Shown here: piece by piece, positions 44,940 through 53,478 of the stretch
How the letters are laid out: each line of letters starts with the position of its first letter
How positions within the stretch are numbered: position 1 is the stretch's first letter
Notes under the pieces: model-generated
What the model was told of the DNA's origin: nothing
The model's database searches: none
Seen by the model: only the letters and a program-made list of their open reading frames with translations
NCBI RefSeq assembly: GCF_004214895.1
Contig: NZ_CP035952.1
Location: forward strand, 3,792,501 to 3,856,500
Length of the DNA: 64,000 nt
Direction: 5' to 3'
Source of the DNA: Pseudomonas tructae
GTDB lineage: Bacteria; Pseudomonadota; Gammaproteobacteria; Pseudomonadales; Pseudomonadaceae
Program-made: the position numbers and the translations under genes

Positions 44940-45938
44940 ATGACACGGATGTGGATGGTTCGCGGCGAAGGGGGAAGCTTGTACGACGCTTTTCGCGAAA
45001 GAGAAGTAGCGGCCATCGGATGGGACCAGTTAGCGCCACATGCCAAACCAGGCGTCGGACGCAAACAGCTAATGTCCTTGTATCAGTCAATCGAACCGCA
45101 AACAAAACAAGGCACCATTGTCTCAGGCGCCTCTCAGGTGTGGCGTTTCGTGAACGAAATCCAGAATGGTGATTGGGTCATCACCTACTCTCCGGCAAAC
45201 CGCCTCTACCTGGTTGGCACAATCACCGGGATGACAGAACACCGTCCAGAGTGGGCAGCACAAGGCATGTCGCTTGCTCGAAAAGTACGGTGGCAAGCGC
45301 TAGAACTGTCACGCGAGAAGTTGGGTGTAAGCACCAAAAACAGCTTGGGCTCTACCCTGACCATTTTCGAAGTGCCAGCCCGAGCGGCAGCGGAAGTCTT
45401 GGCAGCATTACAAGGTGGACCCGCCCCAGAGGCAGAGCCAGATGACGTCACCGATGAAGCCATTGCCGACCCACTCGCGGACATCGAATCTCAAGCAATC
45501 GAGCGAATCAAAGACCGAGTGAGCGAGATTGATTGGGACGAAATGCAGCATCTGGTTGCGGGGATTCTTCGCGCGATGGGCTACAAAACTCAGGTTTCAC
45601 CACCGGGTTCAGACCGAGGGAAAGACATTGTTGCTTCACCAGATGGATTTGGGTTTGAGAACCCTCGTATCGTTGTCGAGGTGAAACACCGTAAGGGGCA
45701 GATGGGTAGCCAGGATATTCGTAGTTTCCTCGGTGGCCGCCATAAAGACGATCGTGGCTTATACGTCAGTACGGGTGGTTTCAGTAAGGATGCACTTTAC
45801 GAAGCGGATCGGGCTTCGATTCCGTTATCGTTGTGGACACTGGATCATGTAGTTAGGGCGTTGATTGAGCATTACGATGCTACGGATGCTGAGACGAAGA
45901 GGATTGTTCCTTTGAAGAGGCTTTATTGGCCTGCTTAG
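44940..45938 (+). CDS. Mrr-like type IV restriction endonuclease with N-terminal PUA/EVE-like domain
   Basis: 332 residues. Residues 1-150 form a small beta-rich domain starting MWMVRGEGGSLYDAFREREV, with GDWVITYSPANRLYLVGTI, resembling EVE/PUA readers. Residues ~195-310 are an Mrr catalytic domain, a PD-(D/E)xK fold: GSDRGKDIVASPDGFGFENP, then VVEVKHRKGQMGSQDIRSFLGG, with Asp and E-x-K in place. Expected to cleave methylated or otherwise modified foreign DNA. It ends 40 bp before the tmRNA-like attachment sequence. Confidence 0.85.
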   Translation: MTRMWMVRGEGGSLYDAFREREVAAIGWDQLAPHAKPGVGRKQLMSLYQSIEPQTKQGTIVSGASQVWRFVNEIQNGDWVITYSPANRLYLVGTITGMTEHRPEWAAQGMSLARKVRWQALELSREKLGVSTKNSLGSTLTIFEVPARAAAEVLAALQGGPAPEAEPDDVTDEAIADPLADIESQAIERIKDRVSEIDWDEMQHLVAGILRAMGYKTQVSPPGSDRGKDIVASPDGFGFENPRIVVEVKHRKGQMGSQDIRSFLGGRHKDDRGLYVSTGGFSKDALYEADRASIPLSLWTLDHVVRALIEHYDATDAETKRIVPLKRLYWPA

Positions 45939-45975
45939 CACTTTGTGTGCTCGAGCAGTACTTAATTGAAAAAGG

Positions 45976-46010
45976 ATGCGACGGGGGTTCAAATTCCCCC
46001 GGCTCCACCA
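45976..46010 (+). other. tmRNA/tRNA-like 3' end, probable integrase attachment site
   Basis: GCGACGGGGGTTC-AAATTCCCCCGGCTCCACCA reads as a T-arm plus acceptor strand with encoded CCA; GGCTCCACCA is the tmRNA (ssrA) 3' ending. No 5' acceptor strand or body is present, because the Mrr gene runs to 45938. The T loop (TTCAAATT) has one base more than the canonical seven, so it is unlikely to be functional. An integrase of the P4 class, which targets tmRNA/tRNA 3' ends, starts 188 bp downstream. The partner copy lies outside the window. Confidence 0.6.
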
Positions 46011-46024
46011 AATGATCAATCAAA

Positions 46025-46047
46025 GACGTCCACGGACGTCTTTTTTT
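46025..46047 (+). terminator. Rho-independent terminator
   Basis: GACGTC-CACG-GACGTC hairpin followed directly by seven T, 14 bp after the tmRNA-like 3' end. Probably the original ssrA terminator carried along, insulating the integrase from the Mrr transcript. Confidence 0.85.
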
Positions 46048-46124
46048 GTGCCTGGAAGCCAGTGAAATCAAGGATTTACTGCTCTTTTGAGGGCCACAAC
46101 GGTTTTTTGAGTTCCAGCCACCCC

Positions 46125-46174
46125 GGTATTCCCGGTGGTATTCCAGCCTACCTGGGGCTAATCTTGGGAATACC
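46125..46174. promoter_or_regulatory. GGTATTCC repeats before the integrase gene
   Basis: GGTATTCC at 46125-46132 and 46137-46144 (direct) and its inverse GGAATACC at 46167-46174, between the attachment sequence and the integrase start. Candidate integrase arm sites or repressor operator. Confidence 0.4.
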
Positions 46175-46197
46175 AAAAGGTGTCATGGAGCTCTCCC

Positions 46198-47454
46198 ATG
46201 TGCGCTCAAACAGCTCGCCTCTCCGACCGCCAGCTCAAGGCGGTCAAGCCCAAAGACAAGGACTACGTCCTCACGGATGGCGACGGGCTCCAGCTCCGAG
46301 TCCGGGTCAACCGCTCCATGCAGTGGAATTTCAACTACAGGCATCCGGTCACCAAAAATCGAATCAACATGGCGCTCGGCTCCTACCCTGAGGTCTCTCT
46401 GGCGCAAGCTCGGCGGAAAGCGGTTGAGGCTAGGGAAGTACTTGCGCAGGGGATCGACCCCAAAGCTCAGCGCAATGATCTCGCGCAGGCCAAGCTAGCC
46501 GAGACAGAACATACGTTCGAGAAAGTAGCTACCGCCTGGTTCGAGCTGAAAAAGGACTCGGTCACGCCGGCCTATGCCGAGGACATCTGGCGCTCACTCA
46601 CACTGCACGTTTTCCCCAGCATGAAATCGACTCCGATCACGGAAGTCAGCGCACCGATGGTGATCAAGATCCTTCGCCCCATCGAAGCCAAAGGCAGCTT
46701 GGAAACCGTGAAGCGGCTTAGCCAGCGCCTCAACGAGATCATGACTTACGGTGTCAATTCGGGAATGATCTTCGCGAACCCGCTAAGCGGGATTCGGGCG
46801 GTGTTCAAGAAACCGAAGAAAGAAAACATGGCGGCGCTTCCACCCGAGGAGCTTCCTGAACTCATGCTGGAAATAGCGAACGCCAGTATCAAGCGCACGA
46901 CACGTTGTCTGATCGAATGGCAGTTGCACACCATGACTCGCCCCGCCGAGGCGGCGACTACTCGCTGGGCAGACATCGACTTTGAAAGGCGTGTCTGGAC
47001 CATCCCGCCAGAGCGGATGAAGAAGCGCCGCCCGCACAGCATCCCGTTGAGCGATCAAGCCATGTCATTGCTGGAGATACTGAAGTCCCACAGTGGTCAT
47101 CGGGAATACGTCTTCCCGGCAGACCGAAACCCTCGTACTCATGCCAATAGCCAGACCGCCAACATGGCGTTGAAACGCATGGGCTTCCAGGACCGCTTGG
47201 TCAGCCACGGCATGCGCTCGATGGCCAGCACCATCTTGAATGAACATGGGTGGGACCCGGAGCTCATCGAAGTGGCGTTGGCGCACGTCGACAAGGATGA
47301 GGTGCGCAGTGCCTACAACCGAGCCGACTACATCGAGCGACGGCGGCCGATGATGGCCTGGTGGAGCGAGTACATTCTGAAGGCGTCGACGGGCAATCTC
47401 TCGGCCAGCGCGATGAATTTGTCCAGGGATCGGAACGTAGTGCCCATACGATAG
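46198..47454 (+). CDS. P4-type tyrosine integrase
   Basis: 418 residues from ATG 46198 (GGAG seven bases upstream; a GTG at 46180 is in frame). It has an N-terminal arm-binding DUF4102 domain (RLSDRQLKAVKPKDKDYVLT, DGDGLQLRV), a SAM-like core-binding region and a catalytic domain. Catalytic residues visible are the Arg of TMTRPAEA, HGMRS (H-x-x-R), the His of LAHVDKDEVRSAYNR and that segment's Tyr nucleophile. It inserts islands at tRNA or tmRNA 3' ends, matching the adjacent attachment sequence. Confidence 0.92.
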   Translation: MCAQTARLSDRQLKAVKPKDKDYVLTDGDGLQLRVRVNRSMQWNFNYRHPVTKNRINMALGSYPEVSLAQARRKAVEAREVLAQGIDPKAQRNDLAQAKLAETEHTFEKVATAWFELKKDSVTPAYAEDIWRSLTLHVFPSMKSTPITEVSAPMVIKILRPIEAKGSLETVKRLSQRLNEIMTYGVNSGMIFANPLSGIRAVFKKPKKENMAALPPEELPELMLEIANASIKRTTRCLIEWQLHTMTRPAEAATTRWADIDFERRVWTIPPERMKKRRPHSIPLSDQAMSLLEILKSHSGHREYVFPADRNPRTHANSQTANMALKRMGFQDRLVSHGMRSMASTILNEHGWDPELIEVALAHVDKDEVRSAYNRADYIERRRPMMAWWSEYILKASTGNLSASAMNLSRDRNVVPIR

Positions 47455-47457
47455 GGC

Positions 47458-47482
47458 GGCGACAACGGCGACACTGGCGACA
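47458..47482. repeat. GGCGACA repeat, arm 1
   Basis: GGCGACAACGGCGACACTGG then CGACA, immediately after the integrase stop. 24 of 25 bases match the inverted copy at 49925-49949. Confidence 0.6.
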
Positions 47483-47563
47483 GACTGCGTGCCATCTACA
47501 TCCTTGCCGTCTGAGCGGATGGCGACAGTCGCCAACTCGCCTCGATTTTGGCTTCTCCGGCTA

Positions 47564-47608
47564 AGCCCGTGAGCATGGGGAGGCTTCGCATCCCCATGCT
47601 CACGGGCT
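47564..47608. repeat. Perfect 18-bp hairpin
   Basis: Arms AGCCCGTGAGCATGGGGA and TCCCCATGCTCACGGGCT around a 9-nt loop (GGCTTCGCA). Lies in the 964-bp gene-free stretch 47455-48418; no T-tract. Confidence 0.75.
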
Positions 47609-47967
47609 AACACTAGAAAAGCGACAAACGGCCACTCTGCCACTGACACCCACCGACTTCCAAAGCACGCCAGAGGTGGAATCTGGCGCATTTCCATGTG
47701 CCCGTCACCAATTGACCCGTGCCGCGGCGACCGATAGAACGAAGATTCAAAGCGCTGCCTTAGGCAGCACCTCAGATGACCAGAGCCTTCAAGGTCATGC
47801 CGCTAACCCGGTGGTTCAACCCAAAGTGCGATTCGCGCCCGGAGGCTCGCACAGTCATTCGCCAGAATGATGGACGCCCTCTAAACAATCCGCCTAGTGC
47901 GGCTGCCCGCTAACCCTTTAGTCCTGCAGCAACGAACCTGCTCGGCCAATGTTTTGCGCCAACCCTT

Positions 47968-48000
47968 CGCCCGTCTCTTTTTCCAGAAAAGAGACGGGCG
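47968..48000. repeat. Perfect 14-bp hairpin
   Basis: Arms CGCCCGTCTCTTTT and AAAAGAGACGGGCG with a 5-nt loop, in the same gene-free stretch. Not followed by a T-tract on either strand. Confidence 0.72.
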
Positions 48001-48053
48001 CTCCTACCACTGCTGCAGCCCTCATCGTACATGGCTTTGCGGCAATTCCCCTC

Positions 48054-48085
48054 GTGACAATCGGCGTGACAAACGCCGATGTCAC
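48054..48085. repeat. Interrupted 13-bp hairpin
   Basis: GTGACA-A-TCGGCGT pairs with ACGCCGA-TGTCAC around GACAA; one bulged A. Third strong hairpin before the DUF3987 gene. I see no supportable coding sequence between 47455 and 48418. Confidence 0.65.
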
Positions 48086-48418
48086 TAGCAACAGCGCTGT
48101 AGATGATGGTGCCGCAGACCAGGGAATGGACTGCACCTGACTGACAGTCAGGCATGCCCCAGTCATCGCATTGCTGCGTTCTCCCGGCTCAGGATCTCGC
48201 GGCACTGGTCTCGTCAGCCAATGCAGCCTCCACCCGCCCACCGGTAACGGTGCTCAGGAGGCCAGATCATGAGATGCCCTTGCTCCTGGTCGTAAGGAGC
48301 CGCCAGTCCCGCGTCAGTGGGCACCCTCACAGGTCGCAGGGGCCTTGATCCCTGATAACACTCAGCATTCTTGGCGGGATGACGTGAGGGAGAGATCGGT
48401 AATTTATGGAGGACGGCT

Positions 48419-49816
48419 ATGCAACTGCGCGAAGTACAAGGGCCACCACGCCCCTTGTTGGAACAGCAGGTTACGCCCCTACCCTACCCGGTCGCGGAGC
48501 TGGGCGATCTATTGGGGCCTGCCGTGGAACGCATGGCCGATGTGATCGGCGTGCCCTGCGCCATGGCCGCGCAATCCATTCTGGCCACGGCAGCTTTAGC
48601 GAGCCAGGCGCACGCCAATGTTCACCTCGACGGCCGAATCTATCCGTTGTCGCTGTACTTGCTGACGGTGGCTTGCTCGGGTGATCGCAAAAGCGCGGTG
48701 GACCATATTGCACTGCAGGCCGCACGCGATTGGGAAAGACAGCAGTGGATCGCCTATGGCGAACAGCTCAAGGCGCACCGAGCTGCAATGAGCCTCACCG
48801 CGAAGTCACCGACCTCGAAAAAGTCAGCACAGCTAGCGCTGGACGCCCAACCTGAACCCATCCAACCGAGACTCCTCAGTGCTGAGCCGACCATTGAGGG
48901 CCTGGTCAAAAGCCTGTGCCACGGTTTGCCCAGCATGGGTCTGTTCAGCGATGAAGGCGGCCAGTTTTTGGGCGGCAGTACCATGAGCAGGGACAACATG
49001 ATCAAGGCGATCACTCACTTATCGACGCTGTGGGACGGCAGCCCGATTGATCGGTCGCGCGCGATGGCAGGGGAAAGTCTGCGTGCCTATGACCGCCGTC
49101 TCAGCATGCACTTGATGCTGCAACCCCGCCTGGCCGACCGCTTGCTTCAGGACGCAGATATCAAAGACCAAGGCATCCTGGGGCGCTGCCTAATCAGTTG
49201 GCCCGAGCGTCTAGTTGGAGAGCGGCTGTACAAGGCGGTCGATCTAACACGAGATCCGAAGGTGCAACTGTACCAGCAACGCATTGCCGCGCTGATGCAG
49301 AAACCTTGGTCACGCCATAAAGACGGTGGCCTCAACCCCGCAGTCCTGGAGTTGAGGCCCCGCGCCCGTGAGGCCTGGATTGCCATTCACGACACCATTG
49401 AATGCGAGTCCGGGGAATTTGGCGAGCTGGTCAACGTGCAAGCGGCCGCGGGCAAGGCCGCAGCGAACGTTCTACGCATGGCTGGTGTGATGGCGGTTGT
49501 TGAGGAGTCGACGGTCTTGGAAGAAACGCACATTCAGCGCGCCTCTACGCTGATGGACTACTACCTGGCCGAGACACAACGACTGACCGAACAGGAACCA
49601 CTGAACAAGCTTCGCGCAGAGGCAGATTGCTTGCTGCGCTGGTTAATTCAGAAGAATTGGCCGCCGTTCCGCCTCCGCGATCTCGCGCGCAACGGCCCTC
49701 GCTTTGCCCGAAAAAGCACTCGGCACACCTTCGCGTTATTGCTGGAGCTGATTGCCCATAACTGGCTGAACAATCACGGGGACATATTCGAGGTGCGTCA
49801 TGTTCCGCCTCAATGA
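48419..49816 (+). CDS. DUF3987 (YfjI-type) protein
   Basis: 465 residues, preceded by GGAGG. DUF3987 features are AQSILATAALASQAHANVHL, the degenerate P-loop-like CSGDRKSA and GLFSDEGGQFLGGSTMSRDN, a Walker-B-like acidic region. These proteins occur in prophages and small islands next to integrases and are thought to be replication/primase-helicase relatives. Here it is the central gene of a compact element bracketed by two recombinases. Confidence 0.82.
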   Translation: MQLREVQGPPRPLLEQQVTPLPYPVAELGDLLGPAVERMADVIGVPCAMAAQSILATAALASQAHANVHLDGRIYPLSLYLLTVACSGDRKSAVDHIALQAARDWERQQWIAYGEQLKAHRAAMSLTAKSPTSKKSAQLALDAQPEPIQPRLLSAEPTIEGLVKSLCHGLPSMGLFSDEGGQFLGGSTMSRDNMIKAITHLSTLWDGSPIDRSRAMAGESLRAYDRRLSMHLMLQPRLADRLLQDADIKDQGILGRCLISWPERLVGERLYKAVDLTRDPKVQLYQQRIAALMQKPWSRHKDGGLNPAVLELRPRAREAWIAIHDTIECESGEFGELVNVQAAAGKAAANVLRMAGVMAVVEESTVLEETHIQRASTLMDYYLAETQRLTEQEPLNKLRAEADCLLRWLIQKNWPPFRLRDLARNGPRFARKSTRHTFALLLELIAHNWLNNHGDIFEVRHVPPQ

Positions 49817-50159
49817 CGCCGTACGCCGCTATCGGGCGCAACATCGCTCGCCGACCGAGTTACGCTGTGTCGCCGCCACCGTCACCACTTTGTCGCCACG
49901 TGCCAATCCAGATACGGCGGGGGTTGTCGCCAGTGTCGCCGCTGTCGCCACTCCAACATCTGAGCGCATCAACCTCGCTCGGCTCATCGAGCAGTTGCAA
50001 GCAGAAGGAGCTTTGCTGCAACACAGCGAAACCGCACTTCTCATCCGTCCAACACACTGGGGGCAGTTGGATAGCATCACCCCCCACTGGAAAGCCCTGC
50101 TGCTGCACCTACAAACCAAAGATCAAGGTGAAGACAATGGCGCTGGTCGGTCGGCGTGA
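49800..50159 (+). CDS. Small element-encoded hypothetical protein
   Basis: 119 residues; ATG overlaps the DUF3987 stop by 17 bp, GAGGTGCGTC upstream. Low-complexity stretch VVASVAAVATP (encoded by the TGTCGCC repeats), then a winged-helix-like C-terminal half (INLARLIEQLQAEGALLQHS, HWGQLDSITPHWKALLLHL). Probably a DNA-binding accessory of the element. It overlaps the next recombinase gene by 23 bp. Confidence 0.65.
   Translation: MFRLNDAVRRYRAQHRSPTELRCVAATVTTLSPRANPDTAGVVASVAAVATPTSERINLARLIEQLQAEGALLQHSETALLIRPTHWGQLDSITPHWKALLLHLQTKDQGEDNGAGRSA
49925..49949. repeat. GGCGACA repeat, inverted arm 2
   Basis: TGTCGCCAGTGTCGCCGCTG then TCGCC; reverse complement of 47458-47482 with one mismatch. 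Located within the coding sequence of the 119-residue protein. Confidence 0.6.
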
Positions 50160-51117
50160 TGGTCGCAACTTTGGTTATGGCCGACAACTGAGCTACGCCG
50201 GTCGGCAGGCACTGAAAGATCTGTTTGCCGGCGGCCACTTCGCCACGGTCAAAGCGCATAGCGATCGCTGGCAAGCCTTCGTGCGCTGGTGCCGGTCAAA
50301 GGACGGCCCTGGCTACAACGATGCGCGCCAGATTGATCGACAGACGCTGCAGGACTACGCCACTCACCTACGAGAGCTGATCCAGCAAGGCGAACTGTGC
50401 ATCGCCACTGCGCAAAATCGCCTAAGCAGCGTTAACCGCACTCTCGCTGCACTGCGCGGTAATCAGGATGTGAAAATTGCCAACCCGAGGCAGGCGTTGG
50501 GACAACAGCGTTCCACAATCCGCATGCGTGCACCCGATGGCCAAAACTTGCAACAGGTGCAGCGTGTGCTTGAGGCGCTGCGCGCGCAACAATATGAAAG
50601 GGTGGCCGCCATTGTTCTGTTGACCCGAACAACTGGTATGCGCCTACGCGAAGCGATCCTGGCGGACCTGCCGCGCTTGCGCCGTGAAGCCGTACTCTTA
50701 GGCCGCATCAATATCCAGGACGGTACCAAAGGCGGCCGTTCAGGGGCGTCGGCGCCACGATGGGTAATGGTCAATGATGAGGTGAAGGCGGCGCTCGAGT
50801 TGGCGCGTAAAGCATCGCCGACCGCCAGTCGCAACCTATTGGCCCCGAGCGAAACCTACGCCATGCTCCTGCAACACACCGTGCTGCCTGCTCGCGAAAT
50901 TCTGCATGAATACGGACTAAAGGGGTTTCATGATCTGCGCGCGGCCTACGCTTGCGAACGTTATGAGTACCTCACGGGCTATGCTGCGCCGGTCAACGGT
51001 GGCTACGGCTATCGCATTGACCGCAACCTTGACCAGCAAGCGCGCCAACAAATCAGCCTTGAGCTCGGCCATTACCGGGTTGACATGGTTTCGGCCTACG
51101 TCGGAGGTCGCATATGA
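50137..51117 (+). CDS. Integrase_1-type tyrosine recombinase
   Basis: 326 residues from ATG 50137 (AAGGTGAAG upstream); the frame is open upstream through the neighbouring gene and is not coding there. SAM-like N-terminal domain (SDRWQAFVRWCRSKDGPGYN), catalytic domain with TGMRLREAI (Arg), KGFHDLRAAYACERY (H-x-x-R) and ELGHYRVDMVSAYVG (His, Tyr). This second recombinase family commonly accompanies DUF3987 genes in Pseudomonas islands. Confidence 0.85.
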   Translation: MALVGRRDGRNFGYGRQLSYAGRQALKDLFAGGHFATVKAHSDRWQAFVRWCRSKDGPGYNDARQIDRQTLQDYATHLRELIQQGELCIATAQNRLSSVNRTLAALRGNQDVKIANPRQALGQQRSTIRMRAPDGQNLQQVQRVLEALRAQQYERVAAIVLLTRTTGMRLREAILADLPRLRREAVLLGRINIQDGTKGGRSGASAPRWVMVNDEVKAALELARKASPTASRNLLAPSETYAMLLQHTVLPAREILHEYGLKGFHDLRAAYACERYEYLTGYAAPVNGGYGYRIDRNLDQQARQQISLELGHYRVDMVSAYVGGRI

Positions 51118-51383
51118 CTTATCCATTCGATATGACGCTGTTTTTAAGTGGAGTCCTGACAGGCTCGCAAGCAACGCAACATCGCCACCTCAGGCAAGCC
51201 CGGCTCATGCAAGCTGCCATTGCTCAACGATGGCAACGCGACAATCCATGGGCCTGGCGGCACAAGCATGTACGCTGGTTTTTCACCGAACACCTGAAAA
51301 CCCACTCGGAAGCCAGTCGCTATTATTATCGGCTCACGATTGCATTGGTCTTAAGACGAATGGGTACCGTCTGTATGCTCTGA
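51114..51383 (+). CDS. Small element-encoded hypothetical protein
   Basis: 89 residues, basic and Trp/His-rich (RWQRDNPWAWRHKHVRWFFT). The ATG overlaps the recombinase stop (ATGA), so the two are coupled; it may assist recombination. No family recognised. It converges on the OLD-family gene with 33 bp between stops. Confidence 0.6.
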   Translation: MTYPFDMTLFLSGVLTGSQATQHRHLRQARLMQAAIAQRWQRDNPWAWRHKHVRWFFTEHLKTHSEASRYYYRLTIALVLRRMGTVCML

Positions 51384-51416
51384 CACCATCAAATTTTTAT
51401 TTATATACACAGCTAC

Positions 51417-53333
51417 TCAGTCCCTAGTCTCAGCAGTACGCAATAGTCCGTCTGTCGACAGTACTGAGATACGTTCACCTAGGAATGTTAAAACTTTGTA
51501 AAGATTCTGCAGACCTTGGGCCGAAAATACCTCAACCGACGTATCAGCTCTGTACAAGTACTCTGCCAAGATCAGGCCGTACTGAGCCTTGGTAGGTACG
51601 GAGCTCAATCCCAGGCTCTCCTGAGCAGCCTCCATGCTGTCTTTCCCCAAGAGCGCTTCCAGCGCCATTCCTTCGAACGAGGCATCGATATCTGCCAGGG
51701 TGATCACCATCTGCTCGGGCAAGATCCATTCTTCTCGATAGCGATCTCGGGCTTTTCGACCTTCCTTATCGTCATCGAGCAGAACGATGAACTTCTCGCC
51801 GCGCCCCATGAGCAAGCTGATCAGGTTACCTGACGCACTTGAGCCGACGCCTGGAATCAGGTTGAAGCACAGCTTGCCTCCTGTCCGCAATGCTGCGGCC
51901 TTGAGCGCGTAGTAATCCGAGATTCCTTCCAGGATCACGCACGGTGAAGTCCCTACAATTTCAGGAACGACATACTGCAGGCGGTCAATCACTGGCTGGA
52001 AATAGTGTGTACGGGTAGGAAAGGAATTCAGGTATTGTTTGTACTTGATCGCGTTCACTTCAGCAGGTGTGAAGTCGAGATCATAGTCCTCATCATCGCC
52101 TTGCCCTGCCGGACGGTTCTCGATGATGTAAGCCCCAGACAACCACTTCGGGTTCACCATGTGGTGGCTATGGGTTGAGTAGATGATCTTGTCGCCGCTG
52201 GCCGCCATCTTCTCGAAGTAGCCCAGCAGCTCGGCCTGAGCGCGGGAGTGCAGGTTAGCAGCAGGTTCGTCAAAGACGTAGATTTTGTGTTGATTTTCAC
52301 GTTCGAGCTTAAAGCCCGTGAGCAGCAAGAATGTGAAAAACCATCTGAAGCCGATCGATCGCTCGGCGATCTTATAGGTCGTGTCGCGGTTACTCACGAC
52401 AAACGATACGATCACTGTGGGGTCATTTGCGCCGCCGACTACCCACTTGAGGTCGACCCGTTTCGCCGTGGCATTGCGCGACAGAACGCGCCGCCAACCG
52501 CCAATCACTTCAACAGAAAGCGCGTTGGAGACCTGTTGGAAGACATTATCAATCTGGTATTTTTCTGGGCTTCGCTGGAACTTCTCATACCAATCGGCAC
52601 CGTAATTAGCCCGATACGTCTCGATAGGTCTATTCACATCCCGGTCAATATCGAAGCCAGCGAATTTTATGATGCGCTCGACAATCTCCCGATAATGCCT
52701 CTTCTCGTAACCCTCATAACCATCGGATGCGAGCGAAATTTGCTCAGGCACATTGATCAAAAACGTCGGAAAATACGCGACCTTCGGTATCGACGCCTCG
52801 ATCAGATCAGCCGTACGCTTCCAAAGATTTTCGTCTTCATTATCCGGCTGGGCATAAACCTCAAACTCCCCTTCCCCGTGTGGCCTGACCCTGAAGTCGA
52901 ACCCAAGGCTAGCAATCCTGGACTTCGGCTTACTGTTTTCGAAGCTGAACTCTCTTGCGATCTTGAAGGGTTTCGCTAGCGCCTCGGTGTCTACGTCCAA
53001 CCCAGCACGACTCACCAGGGCCTTGATCGACTCCAGATCATGCGCCTCAAGCTCAACGGTCGCAGCAATCGACACGGTGCCAGTAAATGCGCCTTTCTTG
53101 CTGGCGGGGATGAAGGTGAACTGATCTTTGTTTTCTGTACTGAAGAAGTAGAGCCTTGAAACCGACCGGTCGCTGCTCACAAACTGCGAGATGGCTTCCA
53201 ATATCGTGGTTTTGCCACTTTCATTTAGTCCAATCAGTGTCACGACTGGGTTGTCCAATCGTCCTGCCAGCTCAATTCGTGTGCTAACAATCCCTTTGTA
53301 GTTCTTTATCTCAAAATCAAGGATTTTCGACAT
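51417..53333 (-). CDS. OLD-family ATP-dependent endonuclease (AAA + TOPRIM)
   Basis: 638 residues from ATG 53333 (MSKILDFEIKNYKGI). Walker A is GLNESGKTT near residue 40. After a long insert come the ABC-signature-like region and YVFDEPAANLHSRAQ (Walker B, D-loop), then STHSHH (H-switch). A C-terminal TOPRIM domain has CVILEGISDYYALK, NLIPGVGSSA and IVLLDDDKEGRKA. OLD nucleases act in phage defence, alone or with a UvrD-like helicase (GajAB); no helicase is next to it. It is divergent from the PfkB/QueC operon across 229 bp. Confidence 0.85.
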   Translation of the reverse strand: MSKILDFEIKNYKGIVSTRIELAGRLDNPVVTLIGLNESGKTTILEAISQFVSSDRSVSRLYFFSTENKDQFTFIPASKKGAFTGTVSIAATVELEAHDLESIKALVSRAGLDVDTEALAKPFKIAREFSFENSKPKSRIASLGFDFRVRPHGEGEFEVYAQPDNEDENLWKRTADLIEASIPKVAYFPTFLINVPEQISLASDGYEGYEKRHYREIVERIIKFAGFDIDRDVNRPIETYRANYGADWYEKFQRSPEKYQIDNVFQQVSNALSVEVIGGWRRVLSRNATAKRVDLKWVVGGANDPTVIVSFVVSNRDTTYKIAERSIGFRWFFTFLLLTGFKLERENQHKIYVFDEPAANLHSRAQAELLGYFEKMAASGDKIIYSTHSHHMVNPKWLSGAYIIENRPAGQGDDEDYDLDFTPAEVNAIKYKQYLNSFPTRTHYFQPVIDRLQYVVPEIVGTSPCVILEGISDYYALKAAALRTGGKLCFNLIPGVGSSASGNLISLLMGRGEKFIVLLDDDKEGRKARDRYREEWILPEQMVITLADIDASFEGMALEALLGKDSMEAAQESLGLSSVPTKAQYGLILAEYLYRADTSVEVFSAQGLQNLYKVLTFLGERISVLSTDGLLRTAETRD

Positions 53334-53460
53334 CAGCGCACACGACCTTGTGTTGGCACGAATCGGAGCACAGCCAGGGCTATGTCTGGCCGGTTTGAAC
53401 CCTGTAGACAGTGCCCCGCCACTCAGACGCGGCCTCTTGGCAAATTGGATCCGACAGGGG

Positions 53461-53478
53461 TAGAGTGCCGGCACTCTA
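53461..53478. promoter_or_regulatory. 18-bp perfect palindrome in the divergent promoter region
   Basis: TAGAGTGCCGGCACTCTA, perfectly self-complementary, 85 bp before the first gene of the four-gene operon and 128 bp before the OLD gene start. A repressor or autoregulator site controlling both directions is likely. No regulator gene is adjacent. Confidence 0.6.

Noticed and set aside
45600..46010. Intact tmRNA (ssrA) gene ending at 46010
   Set aside because: The required 5' part would fall inside the Mrr coding sequence, and no GGAGCC acceptor strand or tag-peptide reading frame is seen; only the 3' end is present.
49813..50136. 108-residue extension of the Integrase_1 recombinase
   Set aside because: It overlaps the 119-residue gene in another frame, has no domain, and ATG 50137 has a good ribosome site.
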